Positions 44,401-52,855 of a stretch of 64,000 nt of DNA are shown here, piece after piece. The notes beneath the pieces were generated by a model. The model saw only the letters and a list, made by a program, of their open reading frames with translations, made no database searches and had not been told where the DNA came from. Both the position numbers and the translations under genes were made by a program. Positions within the stretch are counted from its first letter, which is position 1. Each line of letters begins with the position of its first letter. This stretch comes from Flavobacteriales bacterium (GTDB taxonomy: Bacteria > Bacteroidota > Bacteroidia > Flavobacteriales > Schleiferiaceae): contig CP051243.1 of the NCBI GenBank assembly GCA_017795025.1, positions 992,001-1,056,000 on the forward strand, in the 5' to 3' direction.

Positions 44401-44431
44401 CGAAAATAACAAATGGAATTAAAAATTGCAA
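44401..44431 (-). promoter_or_regulatory. Possible promoter of the smORF-DCC-bshC-DPP III operon
   Basis: On the minus strand TTG (44431-44429) is followed after 20 nt by TATTTTCG (44408-44401), one mismatch from TAnnTTTG. It would serve the four minus-strand genes down to the terminator at 40023-40056. Confidence 0.42.
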
Positions 44432-44628
44432 GTTTACATCAAGCTAAAACCCTTACCCATAAAGGGATTAGCTATTTATTGAATAAAAAGTTATACTTGA
44501 ATAAAAGTAATTTAGGAGTAAAAAATTAGAACTACTTTATTAACAACTGCCTGTTAATTAGTTAGTTCAGCTAATGGAAATTCAGCAGACTCTCCTCTTA
44601 AGAGTAAAGCGATAATTTTGAAAAATTA

Positions 44629-45492
44629 CTATTGAGGAAAAGTTTGCAAAGCGCGATTGTAAGCCGATTCGAAGGATAGCATATTTGCGCCATGAGCTAC
44701 TTTTTGCTCATTAAAGTAGCTCAGTAGTTTTTCGGTGGGCATATTGCCAATTAAATCATCTGCCGCCATGGGGCAACCGCCGTAACCTTTAATAGCCCCA
44801 TCAAATCGGCGGCATCCAGCTTGAAATGCGCTTTCCACTTTTTCGCGCCAATTGTGGCTATGGGTATGCAAGTGAGCGCCGATGGTCACTTCTGGAAATG
44901 CAGGAATTAAGTTTCCAAATAGTTGAGTGATACTTTGAGGGTTCGAGGTTCCTATGGTATCCGATAAGGAGAGAATTTTGACTCCCATATCCACCAATGC
45001 CGCAGAAAAGTCTTCCACCACTTCTACCGACCAAGGTTCATTGTATGGATTGCCAAAGCCCATTGATACATAAACAACTAAGTCCTTGTCATTTTTCGCA
45101 CTTAGCTCCAATAATTCCGAGACCAAATCGCGGCTCTCGGCAATGGATTTATTGGTATTGCGCTTTTGAAACATTTCGGAAACCGAAAAGGGATAGCCCA
45201 AATAATCAATCTGCGAATATTCGCAAGCCTCCACGGCTCCTCGTAAATTGGCCACAATGGCCAAAAGCTTAGTTTTCGACCGACTGAGGTCTAAGTGCTC
45301 CAAGACTTTCTTGGTATCTCTTAACTGTGGGATAGCCTTCGGCGATACAAAACTGCCAAAGTCTAAACTATGAAAGCCTACCTCCAATAAGTCTTGAAGG
45401 TAGGCTACTTTATTTGCGGTTGGAATGAAATCGTGAAGGCCCTGCATGGCATCACGAGGACATTCCACGATATCAACTGTATTTGGAGTCAA
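44629..45492 (-). CDS. Hydroxymethylglutaryl-CoA lyase
   Basis: This 287-residue TIM-barrel enzyme of the HMG-CoA lyase family cleaves HMG-CoA to acetyl-CoA and acetoacetate, the last step of leucine breakdown. 'VECPRDAMQG' holds the catalytic Arg13/Asp14, 'GAHLHTHSHNW' the metal-binding HxH and 'GYGGCPMA' the catalytic Cys. The Bacteroidota form has DAMQG in place of the usual DGLQN. The apparent start is TTG at 45492; no ATG exists close by, and the first strand begins at residue 6. The gene lies 43 nt after the dipeptidase gene and is probably the last gene of the long minus-strand operon. Confidence 0.9.
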   Translation of the reverse strand: MTPNTVDIVECPRDAMQGLHDFIPTANKVAYLQDLLEVGFHSLDFGSFVSPKAIPQLRDTKKVLEHLDLSRSKTKLLAIVANLRGAVEACEYSQIDYLGYPFSVSEMFQKRNTNKSIAESRDLVSELLELSAKNDKDLVVYVSMGFGNPYNEPWSVEVVEDFSAALVDMGVKILSLSDTIGTSNPQSITQLFGNLIPAFPEVTIGAHLHTHSHNWREKVESAFQAGCRRFDGAIKGYGGCPMAADDLIGNMPTEKLLSYFNEQKVAHGANMLSFESAYNRALQTFPQ

Positions 45493-45535
45493 TTTTCGTG
45501 AGTTTTTGAGAGGTCTCGCGAAAATAAGCCCAATT

Positions 45536-46999
45536 TTAGGATTTCGGAACTCTTTTTAAAGCTTCTAGGAAATAGCCCCAAAACTTAGCTACTGAGGCAA
45601 TTTTCACTTTTTCATCCGGGCTATGTGGATTTTTAATGGTTGGCCCGAAGGAAATCATTTCCAAATTTGGATAGTGTTGACCCAAAAGCCCACATTCCAA
45701 ACCGGCATGACAAGCTAATACCCGAGGCTCTTCCTTAAAGAGCTCCTCATACAGGGCTTTCATCATCCCTAGCATGCGTGAATTTGGATCCAACTTCCAA
45801 CCAGGGTAAGAACCACTGTGCTCCACTAGGGCTCCCAAGATTCTCCAGGGGGCCCCTACCGAATCAGCAATATCAAATTTGGCACTTTCACGATCTGAGC
45901 GTTGGAGCGCTTTTAAGCTCATCTTACCATTGGCCAGGCTTACATGTGCCACATTATTACTAGTTTCGACCAAATCCTCCACATCTGGACTCATTCGGCG
46001 AATACCATCATGTGTGCATTGTAAAGCCGCCGAAAACCTTTGGAAATCATCTAGATCCATCTTTTTAGCCGGCAAATCTGCGGCGTTTACCGAGATGGTA
46101 ATATTGGGGTCGGTGGTAGCAAACTCCTTCACCAGCGCTGCGCCTAGATCTTGCCAAAAGGCTTCGGCTTCCTCCGCCTTATCTTTAGCAACAACGACAA
46201 GAGCTTCTGCTTCACGCGGGATGGCATTACGCAGTCCACCACCTTCAAAGGAGGCTAAACTCCAAGCATAATCACCACTTGGGTCATAAAGCATTCGGTT
46301 TAGAAGCTTGTTTGCATTGCCCCGACCATAAATAATATCCATTCCGCTATGGCCTCCAAAAAGCCCGCCTACCTTAACGGTAAAAGCCTGCTCCTTATCA
46401 GAATCCGTATTAACTTCTTGGTATTCCCAACTTACATCAGTATCAATGCCACCCGCGCAACCAATGCTTAATTCATCGTCATCCTCTGTGTCGAGGTTCA
46501 TCAGGATTTCACCCGATAAAAACCCGGGCTCCAAATTATGCGCACCGGTCATGCCGGCCTCTTCATCGGTGGTAAACAGCGCTTCAATGGCGGGATGATC
46601 AATATCATCGCTGGAGAGTACCGCCATGATAGAGGCTACACCTATACCATTATCAGCGCCAAGGGTAGTCCCTCTGGCCTTTACCCATTCCCCATCGATG
46701 AACATATCGATTCCTTGGGTTTCAAAATCGAATACGGTATCATTATTCTTTTGGCAAACCATATCAAGGTGGGCTTGTAAAACTACCTTCTTACGATCTT
46801 CCATCCCGGAGCTAGCTGGTTTGGAAACCAAGATGTTCCCAATTTTATCTTGCTTCCAATCGAGATTTAATGACTTCGCGAAGTTGATAATGAAAGCCTG
46901 TACCTTTTCCTCCTTTTTAGAAGGACGAGGAACAGAGTTTAAATCGGCAAAATGACCCCAAACGACTTGGGGCTCTAAGTTTCTGATTTCGTCAGACAT
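45536..46999 (-). CDS. pepD: Aminoacyl-histidine dipeptidase (PepD, M20 family)
   Basis: This 487-residue M20 peptidase hydrolyses Xaa-His dipeptides and similar substrates. Metal-site motifs are 'LQAHLDMVCQKN' (H and D), 'GTTLGADNGIGVASIMAVLS' (D), 'LFTTDEEAGMTGA' (catalytic and metal Glu pair) and 'MNLDTEDDDELSIGCAGG'. 'ACHAGLECGLL' and 'SFGPTIKNPHSPDEKV' near the end hold the last metal His. Length matches PepD (about 485). It lies 9 nt after the SPFH gene on the same strand. Confidence 0.95.
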   Translation of the reverse strand: MSDEIRNLEPQVVWGHFADLNSVPRPSKKEEKVQAFIINFAKSLNLDWKQDKIGNILVSKPASSGMEDRKKVVLQAHLDMVCQKNNDTVFDFETQGIDMFIDGEWVKARGTTLGADNGIGVASIMAVLSSDDIDHPAIEALFTTDEEAGMTGAHNLEPGFLSGEILMNLDTEDDDELSIGCAGGIDTDVSWEYQEVNTDSDKEQAFTVKVGGLFGGHSGMDIIYGRGNANKLLNRMLYDPSGDYAWSLASFEGGGLRNAIPREAEALVVVAKDKAEEAEAFWQDLGAALVKEFATTDPNITISVNAADLPAKKMDLDDFQRFSAALQCTHDGIRRMSPDVEDLVETSNNVAHVSLANGKMSLKALQRSDRESAKFDIADSVGAPWRILGALVEHSGSYPGWKLDPNSRMLGMMKALYEELFKEEPRVLACHAGLECGLLGQHYPNLEMISFGPTIKNPHSPDEKVKIASVAKFWGYFLEALKRVPKS

Positions 47000-47008
47000 G
47001 AATCTTGA

Positions 47009-47824
47009 TTATTGATTTCCTAAAATTATGGGTAAACCATCTTCACCAGAACCCACTACAATTACTTTACTGTTAGGTGATTCTGCTAGGCGAAGCGTAG
47101 CTTCAATACCCTTCTCACGTAAAATTTTATCGGTAAGAGAATTGGAGATAATCTCGTTGGCCGCTGCTTTACCCTCGGCCTCAATACGTTGACGCTCAGC
47201 TTCTTTTCGTGCTTGTTGTAGTTTGAACTCATACTCCAGGGAGGCTTGTTCTTGTTCTAGTTTGCGCTCGATGGCTTCTTTCAATTTGGGCGGTAATTTA
47301 ATCTCACGAATTAGTACTGCATCCAAGAAAAGGTAATTCTTATCAAGCGATACTTCGGTTCGAGTCGCAATCTCCTTTTGAATATCCTCTCGTTTGGTAG
47401 AATACAATTCATCAGCACTGTATTTACCAATTACCTCACGTGCGGCTGAGCGGATGTATGGAATGATAATTTTCTCGTGGTAATCCGATCCGATTTCATC
47501 GTGCAAATAGCCCAAAAAATCCGGTTTAGGCATATAACGATATGAAAGTTCCAAGGTGATGGACAATCCATTACGATCTAATACGTCCATGGTACTTCTG
47601 GACTCCATCTTCCGAACGTCATAGGTGAAAACTTCATCCCATGGCCATTTAACGTGAAAGCCCTGTCCATAAACCTTATCTCGGTCCAAACCGCCTTGAA
47701 ATTTTCGGAAAATCACCGCTTTTTCACCGGCCTCGATGGTATAGGTAATGGAATTCCAGGCTAGTACTACTGCCAAGAATACCACAAAACCCACCACAAT
47801 TAGATAGGTTGTTCTTTGATTCAT
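47009..47824 (-). CDS. SPFH/prohibitin-family membrane protein
   Basis: This 271-residue protein has one N-terminal membrane helix ('TYLIVVGFVVFLAVVLAW'), then an SPFH (Band 7) domain ('AGEKAVIFRKFQGGLDRDKV' to about 195) and a long charged helix with Arg/Glu/Ala repeats ('QASLEYEFKLQQARKEAERQ'), which forms the oligomer coiled coil. It resembles prohibitin/HflC proteins that form large membrane rings and often regulate proteases such as FtsH. The partner is unknown. It sits between the VWA-like gene (17 nt upstream) and pepD (9 nt downstream). Confidence 0.9.
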   Translation of the reverse strand: MNQRTTYLIVVGFVVFLAVVLAWNSITYTIEAGEKAVIFRKFQGGLDRDKVYGQGFHVKWPWDEVFTYDVRKMESRSTMDVLDRNGLSITLELSYRYMPKPDFLGYLHDEIGSDYHEKIIIPYIRSAAREVIGKYSADELYSTKREDIQKEIATRTEVSLDKNYLFLDAVLIREIKLPPKLKEAIERKLEQEQASLEYEFKLQQARKEAERQRIEAEGKAAANEIISNSLTDKILREKGIEATLRLAESPNSKVIVVGSGEDGLPIILGNQ

Positions 47825-47841
47825 AAACTCTGTTTTTGTAA

Positions 47842-49875
47842 TTAATAGCTTCCCCAGTATTTACGCAGGAACCATTCTAAACTTAAGAATATCAAAGCTA
47901 CAAAGAAGAGCTCCCATTTGTTTACTAAATCGGATTTTATCTTGCGCTCGCTAAGCACTTGAGGAGTATTTAATGCTAAGAGATTCGTAAATAAACTATC
48001 CGATTCCCGAATTTCGAAATACTGCCCTCCACTGGATTGAGATAAGCGCTGTAATAAGGATCTTCTCGCTTGTAGGTCTTGCTTTTCCAAAGTGTTTTCC
48101 GCCACCCATATCCTTCCTTTCTTTTGATATTGGCGTTCGCCTAGTGCGCAGCTCGCTTCGTATTGATAAAAGCCTGGCTTTAAACCCGACATGCGAAGTC
48201 GATAGAAATTGGCCTCTCTACTAAAACGATAATCATACTTTTCTCCTTCTTCGCTTTTAAGAACCAAACTAAGATCGGGGGAGTTCACTAGTTCGCCCGA
48301 GGGATTGTATAATTTAGCTAAAACCCGACTCGATTCAGCGGCATAAATTTTTTCCTCGAATTTAATTTCTAAGGACTCTCGCCTTTCTTGGGATAAAAGA
48401 TAATCGACCCAGTCTTGGAAGAGTTCATCGAAAGCATCGGTATTCCCTTGACTGCGGTAATTTTGAATGCGCCAGCGCCAGATTCCTTGGCCTAGCATCA
48501 AAGCGAGGCGCTGCCCATCTTTTTCGCCGCAAATCGCTAAGGGCTCTCCCGTTTCCAGTTGAGCAATTCTTTTCTCAAAAACCACTTGAGCCCAATCTGG
48601 CTTTTGTAAGCTTCCATAAAGCCCTTCAATGGGCGGCCAGTTTTGCCAAAGCTCCTGCATTTGCTGGGGCCAGGCGAAAAGCCCTGAGGCATTTGGCACA
48701 GCAAATTGCTCTTCTGCTTCCGGCTCTACTCCTATTCCAAGTTCCAGTTTTTCTAAACCGCTGAGGTTAGATTGCGCATTAGCCATAAAGAAACTTGGCA
48801 GTTTTAAATCCTGAATCTTGCTAATCAGGCTTTCATCCCAATCAAAAGCAATCAGCAAGCGCGCCTTTTCTAAATCTAAATCGGCTGCAGAACGGGCATA
48901 AACCAAATTATAATTAAGATCCTTTTCCAAGGCTCTGCGAATAGCTCGAACATCAGGATTTAAATTAGGACTGTAAATCGCAATTTGAAAAGCCTCCTTT
49001 TTCACCTCAAAGGCAATCGACCGTTGGTTATTTGCTGGGTTGGCATCTTCTTCAGCCTGTGATATTTGTAGGGTGTAACGCTGTAGCCCCAGATCATTGG
49101 CAGGAATTTCAAAGATTAAGGCCTCAAACCAATCCTGTCGATTTATTACGTAGGATTTGCTTTGCACCACAGCTCCCTGGGCATTTCGTAAGTCAAGGCT
49201 AAAGGATTTGCCAAGAAATTGTTGGGCCGTTAAATCCAACTCTACACTTAATATCCGCCCTAATGCTAAGCTGCTGTTATAACGAACCGCGCTAATGCCA
49301 ATATCCGATTTAAGGCCCTGGTTTCCATAAGCTACCGTGTAAATAGGCATTTCTTGCAAGGGTAAATCGAGGGGATTAAGTCCCTGATTGTAGATACCAT
49401 CCGTTACAAGAACCACCGCCCCAATCGATTCGCCATAGTAGCGTTCCTTGGCCTCTGTTAAGGCCGCTTGAATATTAGTATACCGTGCGTCCGAAGCCGA
49501 ATCTCGACTTAAACCTGCTCCAAAGGAATAGGTCTGTAGGTCAAACTTTTCGGCAACTAGGTCCTGTTTACCTGGCCAAGCAGAGCGGATACTGTCCCAA
49601 AGCAAGCTATCACTATGATAGCTCATCGAAGCCGATTGGTCCTCAAGCCAAAGCAATTTTGGTTTTTCGGCATAAGTTTCGGTGTTCACCCATTGTGGTT
49701 TAAGCAAGAGCAAAAACAACAAAGCGAAACCTAAGAACCTTAAAATCGCTAAGATCCAGGCCGAGCTTGACTTAAAATCCGAATTCCTAAAGTAATAGAC
49801 ATACAGAATTAAGCCTACTATTAAGCTAAAAGGGAGAAAGTACCAGGCGGAGTAAGTAAATTGAATTTCAATCAT
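47842..49875 (-). CDS. VWA-like membrane protein of Bacteroidota
   Basis: This 677-residue protein has two N-terminal membrane helices ('YFLPFSLIVGLILYVYYF' and 'WILAILRFLGFALLFLLLLK') and one at the C-terminus ('KWELFFVALIFLSLEWFL'). Between them lies a von Willebrand A-like domain with MIDAS-like 'LWLEDQSASMSYHS' (DxSxS) and 'GAVVLVTDGIYNQG', followed by beta-rich domains. Similar proteins with this topology are common in Bacteroidota, near BatA/B or alone, and their function is unclear. It is followed by SPFH (17 nt) and preceded by fabG (13 nt). Confidence 0.8.
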   Translation of the reverse strand: MIEIQFTYSAWYFLPFSLIVGLILYVYYFRNSDFKSSSAWILAILRFLGFALLFLLLLKPQWVNTETYAEKPKLLWLEDQSASMSYHSDSLLWDSIRSAWPGKQDLVAEKFDLQTYSFGAGLSRDSASDARYTNIQAALTEAKERYYGESIGAVVLVTDGIYNQGLNPLDLPLQEMPIYTVAYGNQGLKSDIGISAVRYNSSLALGRILSVELDLTAQQFLGKSFSLDLRNAQGAVVQSKSYVINRQDWFEALIFEIPANDLGLQRYTLQISQAEEDANPANNQRSIAFEVKKEAFQIAIYSPNLNPDVRAIRRALEKDLNYNLVYARSAADLDLEKARLLIAFDWDESLISKIQDLKLPSFFMANAQSNLSGLEKLELGIGVEPEAEEQFAVPNASGLFAWPQQMQELWQNWPPIEGLYGSLQKPDWAQVVFEKRIAQLETGEPLAICGEKDGQRLALMLGQGIWRWRIQNYRSQGNTDAFDELFQDWVDYLLSQERRESLEIKFEEKIYAAESSRVLAKLYNPSGELVNSPDLSLVLKSEEGEKYDYRFSREANFYRLRMSGLKPGFYQYEASCALGERQYQKKGRIWVAENTLEKQDLQARRSLLQRLSQSSGGQYFEIRESDSLFTNLLALNTPQVLSERKIKSDLVNKWELFFVALIFLSLEWFLRKYWGSY

Positions 49876-49888
49876 TTAGATGCGGACC

Positions 49889-50635
49889 TTAGGTCAACAT
49901 CCCACCATCAACCTGCAAGGTTTGCCCGGTGATATAAGCGCTTAAATCTGAAGCTAGAAATAAACATGCATTCGCCACATCAGCGGGACTGCCCCCTCTC
50001 TTGAGTGGAATTGCATCGCGCCAGCCTTGAACTGTTTTCTCGTCTAGTTTATCGGTCATTTCGGTCTCAATAAAACCAGGGGCAATTGCATTGCAACGAA
50101 TATTTCGAGAGCCTAATTCGAGGGCAATTGATTTAGTAAAACCAATAATCCCCGCTTTGGATGCAGCGTAGTTTGCTTGACCGGCATTTCCTTTAATTCC
50201 AACTACGGAACTCATATTGATGATAGAACCCGAGCGAGCCTTAAGCATGGTTCTTTGTACCGCTTTAGTGAGGTTGAAAATGGACTTAAGGTTAATTTGA
50301 ACTACTTTATCAAAATCGTCTTCCGACATGCGCATTAATAAAGTATCCTTCGTGATTCCCGCATTATTAATCAGTACATCGATGGTGCCAAAGTCTTTTA
50401 AAACATCCTCCACCAATTGCTGGGCCGCATCGAAATCGGATGCATCGGAGCGATAAGCTTTGGCCTGAGCGCCATGTGCGCTTAATTCCTTCTCTACTTC
50501 TTCGGCTTGGGCAGCGGATGATAGATAGGTAAATGCTACTTGACAGCCTTGAGCGGCGAACACTTCGGCAATACCTTTGCCAATTCCTTTAGAGGCGCCA
50601 GTAATGAGCGCTACTTTCCCTTCGAGTAATTTCAT
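49889..50635 (-). CDS. fabG: 3-oxoacyl-[acyl-carrier-protein] reductase FabG
   Basis: This 248-residue short-chain dehydrogenase reduces 3-oxoacyl-ACP with NADPH in fatty acid synthesis. 'VALITGASKGIGKGIAEVFA' is the cofactor loop (TGxxxGIG), and 'DVLINNAGITKDTLLMRM' is the NNAG motif followed by the sequence typical of FabG. The catalytic Ser lies in 'INMSSVVGIKGNAGQ' and the YxxxK in 'NYAASKAGI'. The C-terminal 'YITGQTLQVDGGML' is the usual FabG end. A thioesterase gene lies 12 nt upstream, which suits a lipid-related pair. Confidence 0.94.
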   Translation of the reverse strand: MKLLEGKVALITGASKGIGKGIAEVFAAQGCQVAFTYLSSAAQAEEVEKELSAHGAQAKAYRSDASDFDAAQQLVEDVLKDFGTIDVLINNAGITKDTLLMRMSEDDFDKVVQINLKSIFNLTKAVQRTMLKARSGSIINMSSVVGIKGNAGQANYAASKAGIIGFTKSIALELGSRNIRCNAIAPGFIETEMTDKLDEKTVQGWRDAIPLKRGGSPADVANACLFLASDLSAYITGQTLQVDGGMLT

Positions 50636-50647
50636 AGTTGTTGTTTT

Positions 50648-51100
50648 CTAATCCTTAGGCAGCCAGTTAAATTCTGCGTGACGCGGAAAGTTACTAAGCT
50701 TATCAATAAAATCCTTAGGTGGTACCGTTAATTTACGCGCTTTAAGATCAATAAACGCCCCTAGTACTTCCACCGTAGCACAGAGGGTTTCCCCTCGCCA
50801 AATTTCATGAAGAAACACAAATCGGCCGTAGTCTTCACGTACAGCCTTCAAAGCGCCGGTCATGATAAGGTCGTCGCCAAAGTGCAGCTCCCGCCGAAAA
50901 CTCGCCTTATCTTCAAAGAGTATCGGTCCAAACCCAGCTTTGGCCATATCCGAAACGGTAATGCCTCGCTGTATAAATAGTTCCGTTCTCAACTGTGCGG
51001 CAAAGTCGTAATAAACCGAATGGCGAACATGTCCATTTGGATCTAAATCACTCCAGCGAATATGAAGTTTTTGCTTATAAACCGAGGATGTTTCATTCAT
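50648..51100 (-). CDS. Acyl-CoA thioesterase, hotdog fold
   Basis: This 150-residue hotdog protein of the 4HBT family has 'HIRWSDLDPNGHVRHSVYYD' (active-site Asp, Asn and His), 'FEDKASFRRELHFGDDLIM' and 'CATVEVLGAFIDLKARKL' in the family order. It probably hydrolyses acyl-CoA or acyl-ACP thioesters; the substrate is unknown. It differs clearly from the thioesterase at 21740-22117. It sits between fabG and the outer-membrane barrel gene in the long minus-strand run. Confidence 0.87.
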   Translation of the reverse strand: MNETSSVYKQKLHIRWSDLDPNGHVRHSVYYDFAAQLRTELFIQRGITVSDMAKAGFGPILFEDKASFRRELHFGDDLIMTGALKAVREDYGRFVFLHEIWRGETLCATVEVLGAFIDLKARKLTVPPKDFIDKLSNFPRHAEFNWLPKD

Positions 51101-51138
51101 AGGCCAGCAAAGCTACAATGCAAATTCTTAATTATCGC

Positions 51139-52854
51139 TTAGAAGCGATAGGTGAAGCCGAACATGGCATTAATCCCTTGAGCCTTATAGCCTAAATAGA
51201 GGTCGTAATCGCTATTGAGGAGGTTACTAAAATTGATGAAAGCCCCAATTCGAGAATTGTAGTAATAGTCTAACTTAAGGCCTAAATCAAGGTAAGGCTC
51301 CAACATGGCCGGTAAATCCGGGTTTTGAATTTGATGAAAGGCATGCCGAGATCCTACATAATTTAGGAGCAGGCCCATTCCTACCTTCTTACGGTAGGTA
51401 TAACTTCCTTCTAAATTCGCCTCAAAATAGGGACGGTAAAGCGGAAGCTCTCCTTGATCGAGATCAAAATCACGAGCAATCGCCGAGGCCGAAATCAACA
51501 ATTTCTCTTCCCAGTTATAACTAAGGCTTCCCTTAGCATATAATTCATTTAGGTCTTGATAAATTACCTCTAAGCCGTAGGTCATGCTATCCTGATAAAA
51601 GAAGGGATTGCGGTATAAAAACGCATCTGATCGACGGTTGGCATATCCCCCTTCTAAGCGAAAGGATAAGGTACGGCTTAAAAGGCCCTCCATAGCGATA
51701 AAGGCCTTAATAGTACGACTGGGAATGGTATTTTGACCGGGAGTAATAAAGGGACTTCTACGACTTAATTCGCGGTAATTATTCCGCTCCAACAAACCAG
51801 TTATCCCCCCTACTACGCTCAACACATCTGGCACCGCCCGATAGCGCAGAATCAATTCTGGAAAGAAATACGCCCCACCTTGGTCATCAACATCACGGCT
51901 GTCCTGATGACCAAGGAAATAAAGGTTTAATCCAAAGTCGAGAGCATATTCATCACGGTCTACTCGGATGTAAGGCTTCATTTGCACTTGCATGAAGCTC
52001 TGATTGAATATATTACTGCTATCTGCCCCAGTGTAAAGGCTATCGTAGCTTGTATTAAAATAAGCGGCATTAAACTCGAGGTTTAACTTTTGCTCGCCAG
52101 CGGGTAAGATCCAATCGGAGCCCAAGCGCACATCGTGCTCCATAGACCGATAATTATCTAAAAAGTAGCGGTAGCCTAAATCCAAACGTTGCATCCAGCC
52201 CAATTCCTTTTCACGGGCTTCTATTAAGCTGGTTTCAAATCCGAAGCTCCGGTACCAGTTGTAGGGCGCTTCCCCTAATTCGAGGCTATCATCGCCAGGG
52301 AGGAAATCTAAAATCGGACGACCATAATAACTGTATTTATCTAAATCTACATCTGCCGAAAGGCGCCAAGTATATTTAGGGAAAAAACGGTTGAAATAGG
52401 CCCCAATGTGATTCCGTGAAAAGGCATTATCCTCATAAAGCAAATTAGAAACACCCGTTTGGGTAGAGAGGTGACGGGCACTAAATCCATAGCTGCTTTT
52501 AGAGCTCCGCTTGCTATTGTAAAACACTTCTGCCAAACCTGTATTGTAGGCGCCATAGGCTCCACGAATATAAGCTCGGTATAGCTGAGGCACCTCGATA
52601 GGACCTATTCTGGCGGGACTTAGTGGCTCCGGACGCATCCGCACCGACAAGGGTCGACTATCGATTCGGTACTGAACCTCAAGTTTTTGGTTAATACTAT
52701 CTTCATATTTAGGTTGCTCCAATATTTTACGAGCATCCTTTACTTGAGCTTTATAGCGATCGGTAACCTTAAGCTCTAGGGACCCCAGATTATCGGGTTG
52801 GGCAAAAGCACTAAAACTGAGTACTAGGCCAAATACTATTCCTGAGTTTCGCAT
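51139..52854 (-). CDS. Outer-membrane beta-barrel protein (TonB-receptor/porin-like)
   Basis: This 571-residue protein has a signal peptide (MRNSGIVFGLVLSFSAFAQ), a short periplasmic segment rich in charged residues, and then many alternating amphipathic strands (for example 'WRLSADVDLDKYSYYGR', 'LNLEFNAAYFNTSYDSLY', 'KLLISASAIARDFD') that end in 'MFGFTYRF', with the C-terminal Phe typical of outer-membrane barrels. No TonB plug domain or TonB box is visible, so a porin-like or export channel is as likely as a receptor. The ATG at 52854 begins 1 nt after the stop of the TPR gene, which ties the two together. Confidence 0.78.
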   Translation of the reverse strand: MRNSGIVFGLVLSFSAFAQPDNLGSLELKVTDRYKAQVKDARKILEQPKYEDSINQKLEVQYRIDSRPLSVRMRPEPLSPARIGPIEVPQLYRAYIRGAYGAYNTGLAEVFYNSKRSSKSSYGFSARHLSTQTGVSNLLYEDNAFSRNHIGAYFNRFFPKYTWRLSADVDLDKYSYYGRPILDFLPGDDSLELGEAPYNWYRSFGFETSLIEAREKELGWMQRLDLGYRYFLDNYRSMEHDVRLGSDWILPAGEQKLNLEFNAAYFNTSYDSLYTGADSSNIFNQSFMQVQMKPYIRVDRDEYALDFGLNLYFLGHQDSRDVDDQGGAYFFPELILRYRAVPDVLSVVGGITGLLERNNYRELSRRSPFITPGQNTIPSRTIKAFIAMEGLLSRTLSFRLEGGYANRRSDAFLYRNPFFYQDSMTYGLEVIYQDLNELYAKGSLSYNWEEKLLISASAIARDFDLDQGELPLYRPYFEANLEGSYTYRKKVGMGLLLNYVGSRHAFHQIQNPDLPAMLEPYLDLGLKLDYYYNSRIGAFINFSNLLNSDYDLYLGYKAQGINAMFGFTYRF

Positions 52855-52855
52855 A

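Noticed and set aside
44386-44628. A tRNA or small RNA upstream of the 46-residue gene
   Set aside because: The stretch is AT-rich with no cloverleaf or stable hairpin; only the operon promoter is plausible.
45879-46271. A 130-codon plus-strand frame inside the dipeptidase gene
   Set aside because: It is antisense to conserved M20 motifs and has a Ser/Arg/Ala-rich composition typical of a shadow frame.
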